A stretch of DNA of 64,000 bases from the NCBI RefSeq assembly GCF_900188155.1, contig NZ_FZOG01000002.1:201845-265844 (forward strand), read 5' to 3'. The notes under the pieces are model-generated. The model did not search any database. It was not told the origin of the DNA and saw only the letters and a list, made by a program, of their open reading frames with translations. Position numbers and translations under genes: made by a program. This stretch comes from Pseudomonas segetis. Its GTDB lineage: Bacteria; Pseudomonadota; Gammaproteobacteria; Pseudomonadales; Pseudomonadaceae. Positions 1 through 7,528 of this stretch are shown here, piece after piece; position 1 is the first letter of the stretch, and every line of letters starts with the position of its first letter.

Positions 1-95
1 ACAATTAGTTTTGTCAAAATATTGGGGAGGTATTGGGGAAGTCATTTGCCCCCAATAAAATCAATGACTTATACCCTATTCGGCATAAAAGCCTG
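1..95. repeat. attL: left copy of the 95-bp prophage repeat
   Basis: Bases 1-95 are identical to 40387-40481. The repeat covers about 63 bp upstream of the ArsC-family start codon plus its first codons. Short integrase-arm-like elements lie in and after it: TCAATGACTT at 61-70 and 131-140, TCAAAGACTT at 199-208, and an inverted CAAATGACTT at 39-48. TTGGGGAA/G occurs at 22, 33 and 220. The exact crossover point within the identity cannot be seen. Confidence 0.9.
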
Positions 96-129
96 GAACG
101 CCAAACTAAACTGCTGCTTATCCTTTTAA
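64..129 (+). pseudogene. Stranded 5' fragment of the ArsC-family gene
   Basis: The first codons (MTYTLFGIKA) match the intact gene at 40450, then the frame runs into phage DNA and stops after 21 codons. This is the host's original start region separated from the rest of the gene by integration. It may still be transcribed from the native promoter left of the window but would give only a 21-residue peptide. Confidence 0.8.
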
Positions 130-151
130 ATCAATGACTTGCAATATAAAT

Positions 152-175
152 AACGCCTCGCAATGAGGCGTTTTG
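152..175. terminator. Bidirectional terminator at the left prophage end
   Basis: An 8-bp stem AACGCCTC/GAGGCGTT with a 5-nt loop is followed by T residues on the plus strand and by an A/T-rich stretch on the minus strand. It would stop leftward late transcripts before they enter the chromosome. Confidence 0.7.
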
Positions 176-188
176 CAAGACTTCCCGA

Positions 189-210
189 CCCAACAAAATC
201 AAAGACTTAT
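189..210. repeat. Degenerate second copy of part of the att core
   Basis: Bases 189-210 match 51-72 at 20 of 22 positions, including the AAAATCAA and GACTTAT blocks. It may be an integrase arm site or the scar of an older att duplication. Confidence 0.6.
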
Positions 211-295
211 GGTTGTATTTTGGGGAAGATATTTCGCGCCCTCCTGCCCGTCCTGGGCCTTATACTCAATCCAAACCAACACCAGAGACACAGCA

Positions 296-670
296 ATGTC
301 CGTACGCATAATTGCCTGCGGTGGCCACAAGTACAAAGATGGCGCTTACGTCTACGAGCTCCTTGATTACATCCACCGCACCCGGGTCATAGCCGAGATT
401 ATTCGCAGCAACGACCGGGGCGCTGATCAGTTAATCGCGGCTTGGGCAAAGAGCCGGGGCGTTCCCTGCACTGTGATCGAAGCTCAGCGCACGACCCTGG
501 GCGATAAAGCAGACGAAGCCCGGAACAGGTCCATGCTCGAGCTAAAGCCTGACGGCATGGTCGCCTTCCCGGGTGACTCCGACACCGGCAGCCTGAGAAA
601 AGCAGCAGAAGCGGCCGGCGTGCCTGTCCATTGGGTTAAATGGTTTGGAGCGGATAAGGCGAGTTATTGA
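296..670 (+). CDS. SLOG-family (DUF2493/YspA-like) protein
   Basis: This 124-residue protein has the compact Rossmann-like pattern of DUF2493 proteins in the SLOG superfamily: an early glycine stretch (ACGGHKY), GADQLIAAWA near residue 45, VP before a second strand, and FPGDSDTG near residue 90. SLOG proteins bind nucleotide-derived ligands; the ligand here is unknown. I chose the ATG at 296 because homologous-looking sequence begins there; an upstream in-frame ATG at 173 lies in att-proximal DNA. The gene stands alone between attL and the lysis cassette, opposite to the late genes, which fits an accessory gene expressed in lysogens. Its 3' end overlaps that of Rz1 by 7 bp. Confidence 0.75.
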   Translation: MSVRIIACGGHKYKDGAYVYELLDYIHRTRVIAEIIRSNDRGADQLIAAWAKSRGVPCTVIEAQRTTLGDKADEARNRSMLELKPDGMVAFPGDSDTGSLRKAAEAAGVPVHWVKWFGADKASY

Positions 671-945
671 TTTAGGTTAGAGGGCGTCGTAAGACTTTTC
701 GCAGGCCCTTCCTGCATTCCCACGCCTTTGAGCTTCTTGAGCCATTGCTCGGCCTGCTCGTTCCACTTCTTCAAGCAAGTCGGTAAGCACAGCGGTTGAG
801 TCGGCCCCTGCCTGGCTTCCGTTGGTAGCACTGGCACAACTGGAGCGGGCACGCTTGATACGGTCGAGTTCTGCGCGCAGGCCGTCAGCAGTAGCCCCAG
901 CGACAGTGGCATCAATAGCTGCAGCATCGATCTTGTCTTGAGCAT
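664..945 (-). CDS. Outer-membrane spanin lipoprotein (Rz1-like), nested in Rz
   Basis: A 93-residue lipoprotein lies in a different frame within the Rz gene. Its N-terminus has a hydrophobic signal ending in the lipobox LTAC with the lipidated cysteine at residue 23, followed by a proline-rich stretch, the usual Rz1 layout. The stop lies 13 bp beyond the Rz stop, so the gene is almost entirely embedded. o-spanins join the inner-membrane spanin to fuse the two membranes at the last step of lysis. The assignment rests on position, lipobox and nesting rather than residue-level similarity, because Rz1 proteins diverge quickly. Confidence 0.85.
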   Translation of the reverse strand: MLKTRSMLQLLMPLSLGLLLTACAQNSTVSSVPAPVVPVLPTEARQGPTQPLCLPTCLKKWNEQAEQWLKKLKGVGMQEGPAKSLTTPSNLNQ

Positions 946-1153
946 CTTTACGAATCCCCTCTATTGCCGTCTGACGGCGTTGTTCCTCTGATCGAGCCTG
1001 GTCCAGGGCTATGGAGTTTCGGCGCTCAACATCGGCCACGTAGGCAGTGTGATTTGCCTCCCAGCGAGCGCCATTAATCCACGCGCCCGAGAGGAAAACC
1101 GCTAATAGAGTGGCGACAATGGCAAGATTCCGCACGCTCATGAGGTTAAGCAT
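677..1153 (-). CDS. Inner-membrane spanin (Rz-like, DUF2514 type)
   Basis: This 158-residue protein has one N-terminal membrane segment (about residues 8-26) followed by a charged, Ala/Glu/Arg-rich coiled coil and a C-terminal part with cysteines, as in Rz proteins of Pseudomonas phages. The start at 1153 has an AAGGCGG-like ribosome site; an alternative ATG at 1141 overlaps the endolysin stop as ATGA. It works with the lipoprotein encoded in its own sequence to fuse inner and outer membranes. It ends the minus-strand lysis cassette endolysin-Rz-Rz1. Confidence 0.85.
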   Translation of the reverse strand: MLNLMSVRNLAIVATLLAVFLSGAWINGARWEANHTAYVADVERRNSIALDQARSEEQRRQTAIEGIRKDAQDKIDAAAIDATVAGATADGLRAELDRIKRARSSCASATNGSQAGADSTAVLTDLLEEVERAGRAMAQEAQRRGNAGRACEKSYDAL

Positions 1154-1614
1154 TGTGCCGCCTTGGCGTACAAGTCGCCCCAGGTGTCAGGGTGAGGTTT
1201 ACCTGGTCGCCAGATGCGCAGATACAAATCCCAAGCCCCGGCACTATCACCGACCTTTGGCAGGCGCGCCGGATCAGTCCAAAGCAGCAGTCGAGCAAAC
1301 GCAGCGGCCAGAACATCATCAGTCTCCAGTCGCTGGTAAACCTGATCGGGAATCGGCCTGACGTTGCGCGCACCGCACACCTTCAATGCATGCTCACGAC
1401 TTACCGGATGCTGAATTACCCCAGCTACTCCGCCTCCTCGCTCGAACTGCCAGAAGCCACGCGCAGGGCCTCCGATCTGCCGTCGATGCTTAAAGCGGCT
1501 TTCCTGCAACCCTATAGCCAGCAGCATCAATTCAGCCTCAACGCTTTTCATGCGCGCAGGCAAAAGCTGGAAGGCAGGCGTGATTGCCTGCTCCCGAATT
1601 TCAGAGAGGGTCAT
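1138..1614 (-). CDS. Phage endolysin, lytic-transglycosylase-like
   Basis: This 158-residue protein resembles small phage muralytic enzymes of the lysozyme/transglycosylase fold. GLQESRFKHR near residue 38 offers a candidate catalytic glutamate (E38), followed by GPARGFWQFE, a typical substrate-cleft segment. No signal peptide or membrane segment is seen, so export needs a holin; the holin-type genes lie 20 kb away at the start of the late operon rather than next to it. It overlaps Rz by 16 bp. Family level is fairly sure; the exact bond cut is inferred. Confidence 0.8.
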   Translation of the reverse strand: MTLSEIREQAITPAFQLLPARMKSVEAELMLLAIGLQESRFKHRRQIGGPARGFWQFERGGGVAGVIQHPVSREHALKVCGARNVRPIPDQVYQRLETDDVLAAAFARLLLWTDPARLPKVGDSAGAWDLYLRIWRPGKPHPDTWGDLYAKAAQCLTS

Positions 1615-1758
1615 GATTTACTCCGGATTGTTAGATCGCGTGCAGTTCGCGCATACCCTAAATGAAGGCTTTACCTTCAAACTCGCCTCGCGCAGATCGC
1701 TGATGTACCATCCCGCGTCTGCTGGTGGATCATTTAACAGCTTACTTTAGGAAAGAAA

Positions 1759-2844
1759 ATGCGAGTCCATTCAATTGATTACCTACGTGGCGCGATGGCC
1801 TCCGCAGTGCTGCTATATCACTTTGCATCATGGTCGGTTGGCGGCCAAGCAAGCGACACCGTTCTCGGCAAGCTGGGGATCTATGCGGTATCGACGTTCT
1901 ACATCATCAGCGGCATGTCGATGTTTATCGCATATCGAAAAAGTGAATGGTCGATGGGCGAGACATTTACATACTTGATAAAGCGCTTTTTCCGTATAGC
2001 CCCGCTTTTTGCAGTAGCAACGTTATCCACCATATTGGTGGTTAAGATCATGAAGCCCGCTTACGTGCCTGATACCGCGAACCTAATCGCCAACCTAACG
2101 CTTGCTTTTGGCTTCTATGCGCCAACCAAATACATCGCAACAGGCGGCTGGTCGATTGGTAACGAGATGGTCTTTTATTACTTCTTCCCGATACTGGCCT
2201 TGCTGGTAAAGCGCCCTGCTCTTTTTGCCTGGGCGTTTATCGGCACGCTTGGTGTCTATGCGTTTTATGCGTTCTCTGTTCTCGGTACTGCCAAAGATAT
2301 TGGCAGCGGATGGGCTGACTATGTACACCCAGCAAACCAAGGCTTCTTGTTCCTAGCCGGGGTAGCGCTAGGCAAGCTGTATATTGATGGCGTGATTATT
2401 AAGCAAAAGACAGCACTGCTAACGCTGGGCTTAGCTGCTGCAGCATTCGTTATTTATCCAGCGTCAGGCAATCAGATATCGATCGTTACAGGCTTTAACC
2501 GCCTGGCCTTTACAGGCCTGCTGGTGGCCATCGTTTATTCGGTTGCTTGTATTTCCATTAACACTGAGTCAATCGCGCATGCAGTGATGGAAAAGCTTGG
2601 GGAGTTGTCATATTCGATTTACATGTTGCACGGTGTTATCGGTATGGCTGCAATGAACCTAATTGCGCCGCACTTTGGTATCACCGAAAAGCTAGATAAG
2701 CTTTATCTGCTGCTGTTTGGCGCGCTTCCTTGCACGCTAATTGCCAGCTTGCTTGTGCATAAATTTATTGAAATGCCAGCGATGAAGCTAGCTAAGGCAA
2801 TCTCTCCGAAAAGAAACGCCCTTCCAGCAAGCCAACTCTATTAG
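1759..2844 (+). CDS. Membrane acyltransferase (OafA/Acyltransferase_3), probable O-antigen modifier
   Basis: The protein has 361 residues and about ten hydrophobic segments. The N-terminal DYLRGAMASAVLLYHF carries the RG and histidine (H21) of Acyltransferase_3 enzymes, and SYSIYMLHG near residue 290 is the usual late motif. Such proteins move acetyl groups onto surface sugars. AGGA lies 6-7 bases before the ATG. It stands alone on the plus strand inside a minus-strand late region, and its end overlaps the tailspike end by 4 bp. The coding sequence looks more AT-rich than neighbours. Position next to the tailspike suggests serotype conversion that blocks superinfection; this is inference. Confidence 0.85.
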   Translation: MRVHSIDYLRGAMASAVLLYHFASWSVGGQASDTVLGKLGIYAVSTFYIISGMSMFIAYRKSEWSMGETFTYLIKRFFRIAPLFAVATLSTILVVKIMKPAYVPDTANLIANLTLAFGFYAPTKYIATGGWSIGNEMVFYYFFPILALLVKRPALFAWAFIGTLGVYAFYAFSVLGTAKDIGSGWADYVHPANQGFLFLAGVALGKLYIDGVIIKQKTALLTLGLAAAAFVIYPASGNQISIVTGFNRLAFTGLLVAIVYSVACISINTESIAHAVMEKLGELSYSIYMLHGVIGMAAMNLIAPHFGITEKLDKLYLLLFGALPCTLIASLLVHKFIEMPAMKLAKAISPKRNALPASQLY

Positions 2845-4910
2845 ATCCAAGCACGCACACGGTAGAAGCCGCTCGTTACGCGCGCTCCTGTCGTGGCGTC
2901 AAACCCGCCAAAGTATGCAGTACCCCACACGGCGGCACCGGTTCCGACTCTGATGTTTGTAGCTCCAATCTCAACCTGGGCACCGCTACCCTTGTTCGCC
3001 CCATCATTGAAGAAAGATGCATAAACCTTTGTCCACGTTGTTGGGTTAGAGCTTGATGCGTACTCGACCTCAACCCGGCGCGGTGGATGCTGCAGCCCGT
3101 GTGCAAACGTATAGAGCGTTGAAGCTACAACAGCGGTCCAGTCGCTTTCATAGTCTGGAAGGCTTCCCATGTTGGCCTCAAACTGGAAAGCACCTGATGC
3201 TGATGCTGACAGCTCACGGAACACGGTCCCCAATATGCGGCGCCCACCGAGCACAACCTGGCTTTGATAGCCTGAGTCGGACGGAGCACTGTAAACAGAT
3301 GTCCGGTCAGACCACCCCGCCGCGCCCGCCGCAGCCTTCGATACGGGAATGGTGCGGTAGTAGCAGAAGTGCTGGGTTCGATTCGTATAGAACAGAACAA
3401 CGTGCGGGGTGCCACCTTCTGAGTAGACATAAGAAAGCGATGGCGAAACGACAACATCAGTTGAATCACCATTTTGGGCAGTCACGTCGCCCTGGTCGGT
3501 CCATGTCGTACCACCATTAAGCGAGACGAACTGACGAAGCTTGCCGCCCGCACCTGAGCCAATACGCGCAACCGCGAGAACCGCCGCACCACCCAGATCG
3601 AGATAGGCAGTTTCGTTATAGGCAATTGCACCACTGTAGACAGTGGCGCCCTCTGTCCAAGTATCCCCGCCGTTTGTGGACTCAAGCCAACGCAACTGGT
3701 AAACAGCGCCGGTCGCAGTGTAGTAAGGAATGACGAACTTATTGCCGATTTGGAACCCTTTGCCATGGGCAAATCGGTAATCAGTCGCACCCTTGAGAAT
3801 CGTCTGCTTGAGTGACCACGTAGCGCCGTAGTCATCCGATGCAAACACATGCAAGTCGCCAGTCTCGTAAACCGTACCTGCGCAGATAATCCTGCCGCTA
3901 GGCATAGTCCCGCCCGCAGCATCACGAAAGTCATCACCACCCGCAGCAGTTGCAATGATGGTCGGTTCATTCCATGTTCCATCTTGCCCAATCTTGCTAA
4001 AAGCCAAACGCCCGTCAGTGCCACCAGTGTGGTCAGTCGCAGTACGAAAAATCAGGTAAATCTCACCAGTTGGCAATAAATCCATTTGCCCAAAGTGGTC
4101 ATAAATAGCCCGATAGAGCGCCTTGCCTACAACACGCTGAGGAAAGGTATCGAACCGCGCAAGGGTGTTGACCCTGTTTTCTCGGGCTATACCAATCAAA
4201 TTCCCGTTAGGGATTGCCAGTTTTAGCTCGATATCGTCGGCGCGATCCTCAAGATCAACTAAGGCATCTTCAACGGTTTCAGCGCCACGCCCAATAAACT
4301 CCGCCCCGTCAGGACCCGATAGATCCTGAACAACATGCGCCACCATATCGGGACCGATGTAGATAACGTTTTCCGCGTTGTTAACCGGTCCTTGGCCTGC
4401 CTCCAGAAGCTGTGCTATGTACTGCTGAGTCCATAATTTGGTTGCAGCATCTTGATCATTGACAGGATCGCCAACGTTCACAATACGATGCCCTTTTGCA
4501 TCCCACTGGTTTCCAGCTTCGTTTAGGTGAAGCGAGCTATCTGTGGCTTGAGCGACTTGCTGAATCATCATCACCAGCAAGTCAAATACATCCTCATGCA
4601 CTTCAGCAAAGAATTTGCCTTGGTTGCGCAAGTCAGTAAGCTGAAGAAGATCAACAAGGCGGGTTACTTTCACGCTGTAACCAGAAGCCGGAGCAGCCGC
4701 CAGGAAGGTGATGCTGCCGCCATCGTCATCGCCAGCACCCTGCACACTGTAATCTGAGTTAAGGATTTGAAGGGTTGCGATCGATGTTGCGGTTTCAATC
4801 AGAAATACAACCAGGTCGGCGTCCTGATTGAATTTGTACCCAACAGGAAAAACAGTTGTTACGCCATTACCGATGCCAGTTGCGACGTTAGTTGTGGTCT
4901 GCACGGTCAT
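2841..4910 (-). CDS. Tailspike/tail fibre with sialidase-type Asp boxes
   Basis: The protein has 689 residues. The N-terminal 150 or so residues resemble the T7-type fibre head-binding domain (TTVFPVGYKF, then a VTRLVDLLQLTDLRNQG segment). Residues about 250-600 hold three Asp boxes, S-x-D/N-x-G-x-T-W: SDDYGATW (358-365), STNGGDTW (411-418) and SLNGGTTW (463-470). These mark a sialidase-like beta-propeller. The C-terminal HGLQHPPRRVEVEY segment looks like a fibre-end domain. Asp boxes are structural, so a glycan-cleaving activity is likely but not shown. A terminator lies directly upstream of its ribosome site. Confidence 0.85.
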   Translation of the reverse strand: MTVQTTTNVATGIGNGVTTVFPVGYKFNQDADLVVFLIETATSIATLQILNSDYSVQGAGDDDGGSITFLAAAPASGYSVKVTRLVDLLQLTDLRNQGKFFAEVHEDVFDLLVMMIQQVAQATDSSLHLNEAGNQWDAKGHRIVNVGDPVNDQDAATKLWTQQYIAQLLEAGQGPVNNAENVIYIGPDMVAHVVQDLSGPDGAEFIGRGAETVEDALVDLEDRADDIELKLAIPNGNLIGIARENRVNTLARFDTFPQRVVGKALYRAIYDHFGQMDLLPTGEIYLIFRTATDHTGGTDGRLAFSKIGQDGTWNEPTIIATAAGGDDFRDAAGGTMPSGRIICAGTVYETGDLHVFASDDYGATWSLKQTILKGATDYRFAHGKGFQIGNKFVIPYYTATGAVYQLRWLESTNGGDTWTEGATVYSGAIAYNETAYLDLGGAAVLAVARIGSGAGGKLRQFVSLNGGTTWTDQGDVTAQNGDSTDVVVSPSLSYVYSEGGTPHVVLFYTNRTQHFCYYRTIPVSKAAAGAAGWSDRTSVYSAPSDSGYQSQVVLGGRRILGTVFRELSASASGAFQFEANMGSLPDYESDWTAVVASTLYTFAHGLQHPPRRVEVEYASSSNPTTWTKVYASFFNDGANKGSGAQVEIGATNIRVGTGAAVWGTAYFGGFDATTGARVTSGFYRVRAWI

Positions 4911-4930
4911 GCCGTTGCTCCTTTTGCGGG

Positions 4931-4958
4931 CAATAAAAAGCCCGCTCTAAGGCGGGCT
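4931..4958 (-). terminator. Intrinsic terminator just before the tailspike gene
   Basis: On the minus strand a 7-bp stem AGCCCGC/GCGGGCT is followed by TTTTTATTGCCC and then, within about 20 bases, by the tailspike ribosome site AAAAGGAG. The same tail sequence occurs at two other late-operon terminators (15198 and 22392). Confidence 0.75.
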
Positions 4959-4975
4959 GATTTAATAATTTGCTG

Positions 4976-7528
4976 TTAGTTGGCTATGCCAAGCGGGTCT
5001 TGATAATTCTGAGAAGGCTTGAGCAAGAATTTTTGCGCATTCTGTTTCTCTATACGGCGCTCCATACGGCGCAATGATCCGGGATTCAACGCCTCTTGAA
5101 CGCTGTATAGAAATAGGTAATCTGCCGCCGCTCGGGTGTAAAAGAGATTTGCGAACGGGGTGTTCTGTATGGCGTACCGGAATGATGCCGCTGCAGCGTC
5201 GTCACCGTCGCGCATTCGTGCGTACAGATCATATCCGCCATCAATCAAACCAAGAGTCGGCCCTGATAACGACTGAGTAAGCCCGCCACCAAATCTGTTG
5301 GCTTGACCGAACAGGAAGTCACCGTATAGACCAAGCGCCCCGCCTTGCAGCATTGCTGCCACCCACGTTTTAGGATCGTCCGCTGGTCTTGGCTCACGCC
5401 CCTTAAGCATGTCTTTTGTTGCCATGGCGCCATAGCCAAACAAGGTGGTCCACAACATGAGCTGCGCTACGCCCGTTTTTTCACCGCCTCCATTTTTAAG
5501 CGACTGAATGATCTCTTTGCCAGCACCAGCACCATACGCGCTCGGCGTGTAGCCACGACCGTATAGCTCGCGGCCAATCGACTTTTGCAAAACAGCGATC
5601 GGGAAAGCCTTGAACTGACCGACAAAACGGAGCAGTTCACCGGAAATAGTGCCCGGCTGGGTGCCGCGGCGCATGATCGCCCGGGTGCGTGCGTCTGGCT
5701 CGATCACCGCATAACTCGCCCGGTCAGTCACATAGCTGCGCAGTTGACCGCGCAAGTCCTCGCGCAGCTCGCCGATTGCAGCGTTGTTTACTGTGCGGCC
5801 CTTGCTGGTCAAGTACGCTGATAGGTCAGCCTCAGGTATTGAGTCAATGCCTTGGGTGGTCATGTACTCGCGGCCATCTGCCTCTTTTGAGGCGGTGCCA
5901 CGGATAAGGTCCCATCGCCCGCTATCAAACTCAAACAGCTCCAGTGTTCGGCGTAGGTCTGGGTTGAGCTGGTCCCATCCAGCGCCCTTTTGATATGCCA
6001 GGTTGTGGCTCATCATCAAGGCCGCCGTAGACCGCATGGTGTCAGTCCACCAGGTCAGGCCGTTCAGCTTAAAAAACATCTGCTGTGCGCGGCTCATTTT
6101 CCCACCCAGCGTATCGTCGGCACTGAACTTGCTGACCACATCGCCGCGCACGTTATCGAAGAACACGCCAAGGCTGGATAGAATTTCGCGCTGATCTTCG
6201 GATTTTCGGCCAGCCATAAGGCCGCCGATAAGATCACCCATTGATCCCAGCATGCCCTTGCCCTGATACCGAAGCTCGCTCGCTGCGACTGGCAGGTCAG
6301 AAACAGCCGAGATAACCGCCCCACCCAGCTTGGCCATTGATTGCCAGGCACGGATATTCGAGGCAACCCGGGCGCCTACTTGGTTAACTGCGATACGGGC
6401 CGTGCCGTCCACCTCAGCAAAACGAGTCTTTAGCAGGCCGCGCCGGTCGTCGTTGAACTTGCGCAACCCGTCTGGATCGTTTTTATAGTCAAGCTGCAGT
6501 TCATCCAGCGCAGCATTAAAGTTCGCTTCCGGGTTGGTCCCCAGTCGTCGCATCAGCCCTGTACGCTCTCCCATGGCATCAATGCCGCCAAGGAATGACT
6601 CGCGCAAAGATCCCGTGCCATAGACTTTGTTGTATTCATTCCACGCCAAACCATCCTTGAAGTGCAAGACTCGCTCGGCGCTTACCTTTTTGGCCAGGTT
6701 GCGAGGCCCTTTAAAGCCGCTCGGGTCTGGCGTGCCGGTCTTTAAGTGAACACCAGAAACAAGGCCGTTGTAAGTGGCCAGCAAAAATCCGTCTCGATCG
6801 GCGTTGCCCGCAAAGGTTCGCTCGTCCAGCAGTGGCAATATCTCATCGCGCCACTGTTGGTAACCTGCGCGGCGCAACTTATACGGGTCATGTGACTGTC
6901 GCACCACATAACCAGGTAGCTTGTTAATGAAAGCTCCGGCGCGGTTTGCATCAATGCGCGCTGTCTCCTGGTACTTCTGCATGATTTTGGCAATGGCTTG
7001 AGCTTCTGTGCCAATGCCGTCAAGCGGCTTATCCATACCGATACGCCACAGCGCGTCCGCAATGTCCTCCTCCAGGTCGCCGCGAGTGAGAAACGGCATA
7101 AGGCCGTCACGCTCAATGTCATTCAGAAAGCCGGCAATGTAGCCCTGAGCAAGCTGCTTTTGCTCGGCAGCAACGGACCGGCGCGAACCTGATCGAGCGA
7201 CGTTGGTCCCCACAAGGAATGACTCAAGTCCAATATCAGGCCGATCCGCCCACTGGTTGCGGATATAGCCAACCAGTTCCGCGCGGCGACGTGCATTGAG
7301 CATGGCGTTGCGCTTCTCAATCACAGCGGCAAGTTTGACCTTGCGGCTAAGTTCGTCCGCCGCTCTCAATGCTGCTTCCTCAGTGCTTTGGGTGTCGTCC
7401 GTCGCCTGAAGCTGTTTGATTCGGCCTTGTAGCTCTTCCTGAATCTCGATCATTTCCTCAAGGTTGAGTTCGCGCCCAGCTGCTTTAGCGGCCGCCTGGA
7501 TCTTATCAATGCAATCGTTTGCGCTCAT
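4976..7528 (-). CDS. Large ejection/internal virion protein (850 aa)
   Basis: This 850-residue protein is the last large virion protein before the tailspike, the place of T7 gp16-like ejection proteins. The N-terminal 130 residues are charged and helical (MSANDCIDKIQAAAKAAGRE onward). Later segments include long helices and hydrophobic Gly/Ala-rich stretches (for example AQLMLWTTLFGYGAMATKD and AMLQGGALGLYGDFLFGQ) that could line a channel through the envelope. No transglycosylase motif is evident. Its ATG overlaps the stop of the preceding 584-aa gene by one base. Function is inferred from size, composition and position. Confidence 0.7.
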   Translation of the reverse strand: MSANDCIDKIQAAAKAAGRELNLEEMIEIQEELQGRIKQLQATDDTQSTEEAALRAADELSRKVKLAAVIEKRNAMLNARRRAELVGYIRNQWADRPDIGLESFLVGTNVARSGSRRSVAAEQKQLAQGYIAGFLNDIERDGLMPFLTRGDLEEDIADALWRIGMDKPLDGIGTEAQAIAKIMQKYQETARIDANRAGAFINKLPGYVVRQSHDPYKLRRAGYQQWRDEILPLLDERTFAGNADRDGFLLATYNGLVSGVHLKTGTPDPSGFKGPRNLAKKVSAERVLHFKDGLAWNEYNKVYGTGSLRESFLGGIDAMGERTGLMRRLGTNPEANFNAALDELQLDYKNDPDGLRKFNDDRRGLLKTRFAEVDGTARIAVNQVGARVASNIRAWQSMAKLGGAVISAVSDLPVAASELRYQGKGMLGSMGDLIGGLMAGRKSEDQREILSSLGVFFDNVRGDVVSKFSADDTLGGKMSRAQQMFFKLNGLTWWTDTMRSTAALMMSHNLAYQKGAGWDQLNPDLRRTLELFEFDSGRWDLIRGTASKEADGREYMTTQGIDSIPEADLSAYLTSKGRTVNNAAIGELREDLRGQLRSYVTDRASYAVIEPDARTRAIMRRGTQPGTISGELLRFVGQFKAFPIAVLQKSIGRELYGRGYTPSAYGAGAGKEIIQSLKNGGGEKTGVAQLMLWTTLFGYGAMATKDMLKGREPRPADDPKTWVAAMLQGGALGLYGDFLFGQANRFGGGLTQSLSGPTLGLIDGGYDLYARMRDGDDAAAASFRYAIQNTPFANLFYTRAAADYLFLYSVQEALNPGSLRRMERRIEKQNAQKFLLKPSQNYQDPLGIAN

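Noticed and set aside
1..95. Integration into a tRNA gene
   Set aside because: The repeat contains no tRNA end; it covers the start of a protein-coding gene.
64..129. A functional small gene at the left att site
   Set aside because: It is the severed start of the ArsC-family gene, ending in phage DNA after 21 codons.
2841..4910. A diversity-generating retroelement expected from the BPP-1-like capsid module
   Set aside because: No reverse transcriptase gene and no template/variable repeat pair near the tailspike were seen.
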